Part shown: one piece after another, positions 57,247 to 64,000 of the stretch
How the letters are laid out: every line of letters starts with the position of its first letter
Position numbering within the stretch: position 1 is the stretch's first letter
NCBI GenBank assembly: GCA_009746045.1
Contig: RPFO01001313.1
Span: forward strand, 122,001-186,000
Source of the DNA: Mesostigma viride
Taxonomy: Eukaryota; Streptophyta; Mesostigmatophyceae; Mesostigmatales; Mesostigmataceae
Direction of reading: 5' to 3'
Length of the DNA stretch: 64,000 bases
Made by a program: the position numbers and the translations under genes
The notes under the pieces: model-generated
What the model was told of the DNA's origin: nothing
Seen by the model: only the letters and a program-made list of their open reading frames with translations
The model's database searches: none

Positions 57247-58575
57247 ATGTAGTATAGGGTATAGTGACGGTTCGAATGCATGCATGGGGGTGGTGACCGG
57301 TGCCTTGATGAGGAGTGGTCGCGGCCAATACTTGGAGCGATGGTCGGGGTATAGTGACGGTTCGAATGCATGCATGTGGGGGTGGTGACCGGTGCCTTGA
57401 TGAGGAGTGGTCGCGGCCAATACTTGGAGCGATGGTCGTGGCCAATACTTGGAGCGATGGTCGGGGTATAGTGACGGTTCGAATGCATGCATATGGGGGT
57501 GGTGACCGGTGCCTTGATGAGGAGTGGTCGCGGCCAATACTTGGAGCGATGGTCGGGGTATAGTGACGGTTCGAATGCATGCATATGGGGGTGGTGACCG
57601 GTGCCTTAATGAGGAGTGGTCGCGGCCAATACTTGGAGCGATGGTCGGGGTATAGTGACGGTTCGAATGCATGCATGTGGGGGTGGTGACCGGTGCCTTG
57701 ATGAGGAGTGGTCGCGGCCAATACTTGGAGCGATGGTCGGGGTATAGTGACGGTTCGAATGCATGCATATGGGGGTGGTGACCGGTGCCTTGATGAGGAG
57801 TGGTCGCGGCCAATACTTGGAACGATGGTCGTGGCCAATACTTGGAGCGATGGTCGGGGTATAGTGACGGTTCGAATGCATGCATGTGGGGGTGGTGACC
57901 GGTGCCTTGATGAGGAGTGGTCGCGGCCAATACTTGGAGCGATGGTCGGGGTATAGTGACGGTTCCAATGCATGCATATGGGGGTGGTGACCGGTGCCTT
58001 GATGAGGAGTGGTCGCGGCCAATACTTGGAGCGATGGTCGGGGTATAGTGACGGTTCGAATGCATGCATATGGGGGTGGTGACCGGTGCCTTGATGAGGA
58101 GTGGTCGCGGCCAATACTTGGAACGATGGTCGTGGCCAATACTTGGAGCGATGGTCGGGGTATAGTGACGGTTCGAATGCATGCATGTGGGGGTGGTGAC
58201 CGGTGCCTTGATGAGGAGTGGTCGCGGCCAATACTTGGAGCGATGGTCGTGGCCAATACTTGGAGCGATGGTCGGGGTATAGTGACGGTTCCAATGCATG
58301 CATATGGGGGTGGTGACCGGTGCCTTGATGAGGAGTGGTCGCGGCCAATACTTGGAGCGATGGTCGGGGTATAGTGACGGTTCGAATGCATGCATATGGG
58401 GGTGGTGACCGGTGCCTTGATGAGGAGTGGTCGCGGCCAATACTTGGAGCGATGGTCGGGGTATAGTGACGGTTCGAATGCATGCATGTGGGGGTGGTGA
58501 CCGGTGCCTTGATGAGGAGTGGTCGCGGCCAATACTTGGAGCGATGGTCGCGGCCGATACTTGGAGCGACAGGGA
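57247..58575 (+). repeat. Second satellite: 92-bp units, some with a 24-bp insertion
   Basis: About thirteen copies anchored on GGTTCGAATGCATGCAT at roughly 57269, 57359, 57475, 57568, 57660, 57749, 57868, 57961, 58052, 58170, 58288, 58380 and 58471. Spacing is ~92 bp, or ~116 bp when GGCCAATACTTGGAGCGATG is present twice. Three frames on the minus strand are open by periodicity. It is unrelated in sequence to the 44/51-bp satellite and to any exon found. Confidence 0.9.
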
Positions 58576-58962
58576 TACGTGATCGAGCAATGAGGAGCTG
58601 GTGCACTGTGGGTGGTGGTCATGGTCAGTACGTTACATATGGGATGCCACAGCGGGTAATAAGGGCAGGCTGTCCATCTTATTAGCCGTGTTTAAATGTC
58701 TCTCTCTTTGTGCGCATCCTGCAGCGCCTTTCGTGGTATCCCAGTCACCAAAGTATTGTCACGAGCATGCACAACTTTGATATGTTTAGGGGGGGGGCAC
58801 TAGTAAGTATAAATATTGGCCGGAATCCTTTTGCCGCTTGACCGGCTCTAAGGTTCCAGACCAATAATTCCGGATAACCACTAGCTGGTAACCTAAGTTT
58901 ATGCGCGCATTTTCATGTTGGTGTCTTCTTGTAAGTGTGTGGAAATACCTCATGTCCCACAG

Positions 58963-59103
58963 CCCCCTGCGGGCGTGCCATCCACCAGAGCATGGCCACC
59001 AGCATGCGTGGCTTGGATGATGATGTCGCGAATATGATATCACTTACTCACGGATCGCTGCCCTCTTGGAAATGTGCGGAAACAATGTGTGCCTCGCCTG
59101 CAG
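58963..59103 (+). other. Duplicated acceptor and exon 8 start (possible alternative exon part)
   Basis: GTCCCACAG|CCCCCTGCGGG, then GAGCATGGCCACCAGCATGC, duplicates the start of exon 8 (CCTGCAG|GTCC, then the same 20-mer) 141 bp upstream. Use of the 58962 acceptor keeps phase and reading frame and would add 47 residues without a stop. Whether it is used is unknown. Confidence 0.6.
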
Positions 59104-59246
59104 GTCCTTACCGGCGCGCCAGCCGCCAGAGCATGGCCACCAGCATGCGGGAACTGGAGCATGCGATCCAGCGCATGGAGGCACACTTCACGCGGCGCAA
59201 CTGGTTCGCCATCGGAGGGCTCATCCTGCAGATTGGCCTGCTGCTG
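59104..59246 (+). CDS. Exon 8: helix to TM2 and first part of TM2
   Basis: Acceptor GCCTGCAG|GT (phase 1) and donor CTG|GTGCGC (phase 0). It encodes a charged helix (RQSMATSMRELEHAIQRMEA) and then NWFAIGGLILQIGLLL, the first two thirds of TM2. The first codon (GGT) is completed across the 23.9-kb intron from exon 7. Confidence 0.82.
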
Positions 59247-59432
59247 GTGCGCAGCGGCTACGACCACTAGATGCTAGACTGGCGGCAACGATACCTCAAA
59301 CCCAACTCTCCTTTATCAGTTTTAAGCGACGGTACTGCCGCTGCATGCTTACGCCATCTTTGCTATGTTCATGACACATGGCATGCAGTCCCAACCCTAC
59401 TCCTGGGTCTGTGCCTGTTGCTCCGAGCGCAG

Positions 59433-59507
59433 GTGCTGTGGTACCTGCTGCATAGGTTCCTGGTTCGACCCATGTCCGTCCTGTCGGCCCAGATGAAGTC
59501 GATGCAG
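59433..59507 (+). CDS. Exon 9: end of TM2 and first HAMP helix
   Basis: Acceptor CGAGCGCAG|GT and donor CAG|GTAGGG, phase 0 at both ends. It encodes VLWYLLHRFLVRPMSVLSAQ, then MKSMQ. R-P followed by a helix with L..QM..M is the usual entry into a HAMP domain. Intron 8 (59247-59432) is 186 bp, the only short one in the gene. Confidence 0.85.
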
Positions 59508-59795
59508 GTAGGGGGGCAAACCCTCAGCGTGGCCATGCAACGTGAGGGCTACAAGTGTGGCCATGGAGGGTAATACCGGGGGCAGGAGGCTTGGCAAACC
59601 AAGCATAGGCAGGCGGTACAGGGTCGGTTGTCTGGACTACGTGCCGTCACGCAGGCACAGGCATTGCATGCAATACAAGCATTGCCATGCGTAGGTATAT
59701 ATATAATCCTTGCATGCCTGTGTCAGATTCTTACTGTTGTCTTTAGGGTTCTTTTCGGGGGTTTGTTTCCTTCTCTTGCACGCCCCGTAATTTAA

Positions 59796-60050
59796 CTCCC
59801 GTAATTTATCATTTTCAACGAATATGTATAGTAATAATAGTATGTTGTATGTATAGTATATTCTATACAGCATATTCTATGCATAGTATGTTGTATGCAT
59901 AGTATATTCTCCTGATTTCTGGCCTGTGCTGGTTGTCTGCTTGATATCGTCATATATGTACAGCTGTATGCATTCATTGAAAATGATAAATGATATAGGA
60001 GTATATATATATATATATATATTCATTGAGAATGATAGATTACGGAGGAG
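59796..60050. mobile_element. MITE-like element with ~30-bp terminal inverted repeats
   Basis: CTCCCGTAATTTATCATTTT at 59796 is mirrored by the inverse of AATGATAGATTACGGAGGAG at 60031-60050, with few mismatches over ~30 bp. The ~255-bp interior is AT-rich and non-coding. A further partial copy of the end (TTATCATTCTCAACGAACAT) lies near 60248. Confidence 0.5.
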
Positions 60051-60539
60051 TATATATATATGAGTAGTATGATATAGGGGTATCTGTATATATTAGGTTC
60101 CTCCCGTTAGGCGTTTCCATTGGTCTTATCGTAGTATAGAGCTTTGACATGGCTCTGTATATAGGTTTATAGCTGGGCGTTTGCTTTGGTTTGAGTGATT
60201 TCACTCTGCTGTAAGTAATTATATTATTAGTATATATAACCCGCAGTTATCATTCTCAACGAACATGAATGTATATATTCGCTAGAAGCATGGCCCTGCT
60301 ATGCTCATCTACAATCCTATGGTCAGCTTTCGTAGACCTGTGATGTGGCTGGCTGGAACCTGGGAAGGCAATCAGGGAAAATATAGAATAGACATGCGAC
60401 AATTTGGTGGACTCTGGTTTCTATTTGTCATCTAATGATGGTGTGCTGTCAGGGGAATCCAGGGTATTAAATTAATGATGATAGGGAATGTGTTAATGAT
60501 GATAAGAGGATACTTTCTGCACGTTCTCTCATTTTCCCA

Positions 60540-60710
60540 CTGCCCCCCCCCCCCCCTTTCCCCGTTCCCTCCCCCTTTCCCACTTCACCCCCCCTTTTCC
60601 CCTCCCCCCCTTTCCCCTCCCCCCCTTTCCCCCTCCCCCCCTTTCCCCCTCCCCTCCCCTTTCCCCTTCCCTCCCCCTGCCCCCCTTTCCCCCCTTCCTG
60701 TCTGTCGCTC
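60540..60710 (+). repeat. Polypyrimidine tract (C/T only, ~170 bp)
   Basis: Runs of CCCCTTTCCCC in near-pure pyrimidine sequence. Such homopurine/homopyrimidine DNA can form triplex (H-DNA) structures. It is intronic, but ~470 bp before the next acceptor, so it is not the normal splice tract. Confidence 0.8.
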
Positions 60711-61178
60711 TCGCTCCGTCTCCCAGCTTCTCCCTTTCTGTATTCTGCTACATGGGTGTGCACGTTGTGTACTGGGAAGTTGTGAACAGGTTGTGCACGT
60801 TGTGCACTGGGAAGTCGTGAACAGGTCCAGCACGTTGTGGACTGGGAAGTCGTGAACAGGTCCAGCTCGTTGTGCACTGGAAAGTCGTGAACAGGTCCAG
60901 CACGTTGTGTACTGGGAAGTCGTGAACAGGTCCAGCACGTTGTGGACTGGGAAGTCGTGAACAGGTCCAGCACGTTGTGTACTGGGAAAGCTTGAAGCTG
61001 GCCTGAACCGCTATCAAGCCTGACGCATCTTGCAGGTGGTTGGTTGTCAAACCTCCACCCGCCACGTCCCACGCAGGCTCCCGTCGGGCCCCACGCATGG
61101 AAAAGGGAGTTGGGTGACTTTGCATTGAACGTCCTCTGTCCAGCGAGTGCAATTCTTCGTTGTTGTTTACTTTTGTAG

Positions 61179-61268
61179 AAACTGCAAGCGCCGCTGCCCA
61201 GGGGCCCTGGCAGCTTCTCGCGCTTCAAGGAGGTCCGCAGCATGGAGACGACGTTTGAGAGCATGGTG
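61179..61268 (+). CDS. Exon 10: HAMP end and linker before the missing catalytic domain
   Basis: Acceptor TTTTGTAG|AA and donor GTG|GTGCGT, phase 0, 30 codons: KLQAPLPRGPGSFSRFKEVR, then SMETTFESMV. The S-x-F-x-E-(V/I)-x-x-M-x-x-x-F-x-x-M pattern follows HAMP in many algal and protist adenylate/guanylate cyclases. The following exon, expected to start a helix or cyclase domain, could not be found before 64000. Confidence 0.82.
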
Positions 61269-64000
61269 GTGCGTGCGCCAGGGTTAGAGTATAAAAATTC
61301 TTTAAATGTTGTATAGACTATAGCTCCTCCTAGAAGTTGCTATAAGATACTATTATCTAGTAAGAGTTTGGGGTCTCAGCATTTCATTCACCTTGAACGT
61401 GCTGGCGGGCCACCACCCAGCAAAATAATTTTAGAATTTAAAAGAGGTTTCAATCAATGTGTTTTCCATGCGAACATCTTTTTTTACATAATCTTATTTA
61501 CACCATCCCATTCTTCTTCATCCTCTTTCCCTTCTTTTCATATCTCTTCTTCATCTCTTCTTCATCCTCTTCTTTACATGGCTGCAGCACGCGTCAGTGA
61601 ACGTGGCATGGTTTTCCAAGTGTAATTGACATGGGCACAGGCAAAGCCCTGTCTGAGTCACGCCGTTCAGAGCAATTAAAGAATTTGGTGGAGGGTCTTG
61701 GTATATAGCCGCGAGGTAGCTTTTGGTAAATAGCCGCGAGGTAGCTCTTGGTAAATAGTCGCGAGTAGGCGAGCTGTTCTCCCTGTGATCCGCTAGGTGC
61801 CCAGTATAACCCAGTCCTAGGTAGATCAGTTTCGACCCAGCGATGGCGGCTGGCCATCGCCGGGAGGCTGCTGAGGGCTTTGATTTAATTAGATCTCGTG
61901 ACGGCGTCACGAGACGGGAGGCGGCTCGAAAGGAATGGCCCGAGGACGGAGACACCGGAGCGCAAGGGGCGGCACGGAAGCAGTGTTCCCATGTCAAAGA
62001 ACGCGGACTCTGTGGGATGAGGCGATAATTGAGAAAAGGACTAAAAGGGGGCCAGACATGATCCTGGTTGTTGCATCGCTTGTCTGATTGCCAATGCCAG
62101 ATCATCATCCAGGATCTGCGCATCATGCACGGTGCACCTGCGTGGTTGGGTGAAGCACGCACAATATAGTGGAACAACCAGAATCAGGCGGCCGGCGAGA
62201 ATGTCCCCAAGGGTCAAACCTAAGCCTGCCCCTCAGATTTACCTCTGCTCTCTGCTCCACGTTCCACGTTAGTTCAAAACCCTGCTCGAGGCTGACTCAG
62301 CCCATGCCACATTGCTACTGCTCAGGCTGCCCCATGCCTGCCGTCCTGCAGCGACGGTTGTTGTGAATCCTCATGGCAGCTGTCATAGACTTCGCGTGCT
62401 GAAGTTTAGTAAAGCATCGGTAGTCGTTTGTAAATTATATGGCAATGCAGAGCATGTCTGGGTGTGCTCATGGAAATACCTATGCTGAGAGAGCATGTTT
62501 CACTACCTGCAGCACTTTCAAAGCAGCAGCTATCTAGTTGAGTAGCTGTTGAATGCTCTGGCGCCATATTTACGTCTTTTGGTGCCTGCATTGTCGTGTT
62601 TATCTGTTTTTCTATTCTTGTGTATACATTTTTTTTTTTAATGAGACGGCAATTCTATTAGCCTGATATGCATTACCTGTTGCCGCCCAGTTTCCTTGGC
62701 TTCTTAGTTCCATTGTGCCGGTTCTGTTGACAACCCAACCACCTGTCCTGGATGAGAGGCCGACATGTATCTTGCGTTGTGTTATTAACTGCAGGCCAGC
62801 AGCGTGCGCATTCCACCCCCAACCTTGATACCTTAATAACGTATGAGAGTAGTTACAGTGTATAGTTGGTACAGCACAAAAGCCTACCCCTGCCATCACT
62901 ATTTGCTGCCAGTCCTTCCCTTCCCTCCGTCCCCAGTGGATACGAATGAAACTATGCGTTTGGAGCTACAGCTGGCCCTTCTTACCTACAGCGCTTCACG
63001 GGCATTCGAGGCCTTGGTGGGCTTTGAAAAAGCAAGGCCAGCCAGTTGGGGGCGCACCGGGCTGGGAAGTTGGTCATTGGGTGGGACGGGGCTGGGTTAC
63101 GGCTGAAACTTTACGAACCATACCGCGGTCACTATAATGCATTGGCTGCCGGTCATTATAATGCATTGGCTGCCGGTCACTATAATGCATTGGCTGCCGG
63201 TCACAATGATGCATTGGCTGCCGGTCACTATAATGCATCGCTGCCGGTCACTATAAGGCATCGCTACTGGTCACCATGATACATCGCTACCGGTCACTAT
63301 AATGCATATTCTCGAGAGTGCCACACACCGCCCATGTGCTTGCCATGGACGACAGTCATCATTAATTGGACCACGTGACCAAGTTGGGGGATCCTGTGGA
63401 TGGCCGCCACACTTGAGACTGGCTGTTGGTTTCCTTTTTTCCTCAGGCCTCTGTCACGAGTTGGATCTGTTTGGTGCACGAGTAGGTTGCCGGAGTGGGC
63501 TGAAGAACGAATTGGAAACAGTATGTTGTGAGGTTTGAGAAATGATATTGAGGCTGTAGGGATCCAGGACGAAGACTGAGATGACAGTCACAAGATTGAG
63601 ATGGTGAAGGTTGAGAGGACACCCTGCGAGATGAATTTCTGACGGTAACCGTGGTCATTCTGTGCATGAAAAAACATCAGCAAACGTCCAAGCAAATGTC
63701 CGGGGTTTTGGTTAGCCATGAGGCAAGCGGGCAGGTGGGAACGTGGGCAGGCTGGAGCTTGTAGTTGAATGAATGGGCGAGCTGTCAGGCGGATAGGGCT
63801 TTTTCAATTTGTTTTGGCGTCTTCTACCTAGTAACTCACCATGCAAAATGTTGTTGTCGGGGAATCGATTTGATTGGTGTGATGCCCCTGCGGCCCTGTA
63901 CGTGTCGGCGCTTTACTGCGCCATCAGGCTTCACAGTCTGGTTTAGCAGCGTGGCTAAGTGTTTCTTACTTCAATCCCCCGCCCCCCTCTTCCCCCCCCC
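61269..64000 (+). other. Probably intron 10, or 3' flank; no further exon identified
   Basis: Minisatellites: ~24-bp GGTCACTATAATGCATTGGC repeats, about seven copies at 63127-63300, and three AGCCGCGAGGTAGCT-type copies at 61708-61765. AGs after pyrimidine runs at 62937 and 63447 were tested, but phase 0 reading after them gives no cyclase-like sequence and soon a stop. The minus strand also shows only short unremarkable frames. The next real exon probably lies beyond the window. Confidence 0.5.

Larger units (their letters stand above)
59508..61178 (+). other. Intron 9 with MITE-like element, C/T tract and 35-bp minisatellite
   Basis: Contains an inverted-repeat element (59796-60050), (TA)n runs near 60003-60020, a ~170-bp almost pure C/T tract (60540-60710) and seven 35-bp repeats (CACGTTGTG...GTGAACAGGTCCAG) at 60761-60990. 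The acceptor is TTTACTTTTGTAG. Confidence 0.7.
26384..61268 (+). other. Gene model: multi-exon Cache-HAMP membrane receptor, probably a cyclase N-terminus
   Basis: Ten exons were joined by eye: 26384-26822, 27990-28074, 29270-29375, 30637-31035, 32097-32239, 33401-33507, 34942-35169, 59104-59246, 59433-59507 and 61179-61268. All splice phases agree, giving about 605 codons without a stop. Predicted order: cytoplasmic N-terminus (1-134), TM1 (~135-158), extracellular double-Cache-like domain (~160-530), TM2 (~536-556), HAMP-like region (~557-600). The closing F.EVR.ME.TFESM motif is typical of the linker before adenylate/guanylate cyclase domains in algae and protists. In such receptors the Cache domain senses a small ligand outside the cell and HAMP passes the signal inward. 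The catalytic part is not in the window, so cyclase remains an inference; a histidine kinase is the alternative. Confidence 0.72.

Noticed and set aside
57086-58622. Minus-strand frames of 338-506 codons over the 92-bp array
   Set aside because: Three overlapping frames show the same periodic composition; this is repeat-derived openness, not a gene.
62938-63482. Candidate next exons after acceptors at 62937 and 63447
   Set aside because: Phase 0 reading after exon 10 gives sequence unlike a cyclase linker, and the 63447 reading meets a stop after 12 codons.

Overview
The window looks like nuclear DNA of a eukaryote, most likely a green alga. That is an inference. It rests on GT/GC-AG introns, GC-rich third codon positions in the exons, a gene for a probable plastid-targeted protein, a short TTTAGGG-type interstitial telomere motif and plant/algal-style retroelements. 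No bacterial gene organisation, rRNA, convincing tRNA or CRISPR array was seen.

Region 1 (1-16.7 kb) is repeats and retrotransposons. A near full-length LINE (1121-7914; ORF1, a frameshifted ORF2, a poly-A tail and a 14-bp target-site duplication) sits inside a 109-bp tandem array. A small Tudor-like ORF (8477-8767) follows. 175-bp arrays in opposite orientations bracket this block (1-520 and 9369-11045). A decayed Ty3/Gypsy element on the minus strand (11117-16669) keeps one LTR, a primer-binding site, gag, protease, RT and RNase H, but no integrase is visible.

Region 2 (16.7-26.2 kb) is mostly non-coding and full of small elements. It holds two 5'-truncated relatives of the LINE with target-site duplications (21419-21796 and 25269-25338), two copies of a second LINE type (22126-22610 and 23700-24385), a MITE-like element (18957-19430) and a perfect 60-bp palindrome (22428-22487). 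The one ordinary gene here is a single-exon ORF of 195 codons (20017-20604) with a transit-peptide-like N-terminus and a C-terminal membrane segment.

Region 3 (26.2 kb to the end) is one very long plus-strand gene. Ten exons can be chained with consistent splice phases (26384-61268). They encode about 605 residues: a cytoplasmic N-terminus, TM1, a large Cache-like ectodomain, TM2, a HAMP-like segment and the start of the linker that usually precedes an adenylate/guanylate cyclase domain. The catalytic exons would lie beyond the window.

The striking feature is in the introns of this gene. The end of exon 7, including its GC-type 5' splice site, has been amplified into a 21.8-kb satellite (35138-56975, roughly 450 units of 44 or 51 bp) that fills most of a 23.9-kb intron. 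Smaller versions of the same process are visible at exon 6 (91/65-bp units), exon 5 (scattered decayed copies of the junction) and exon 8 (a duplicated acceptor 141 bp upstream, in frame). Every large intron of the gene carries a minisatellite. I regard exon-intron junction duplication as a driver of intron growth as the most interesting candidate phenomenon in the window.
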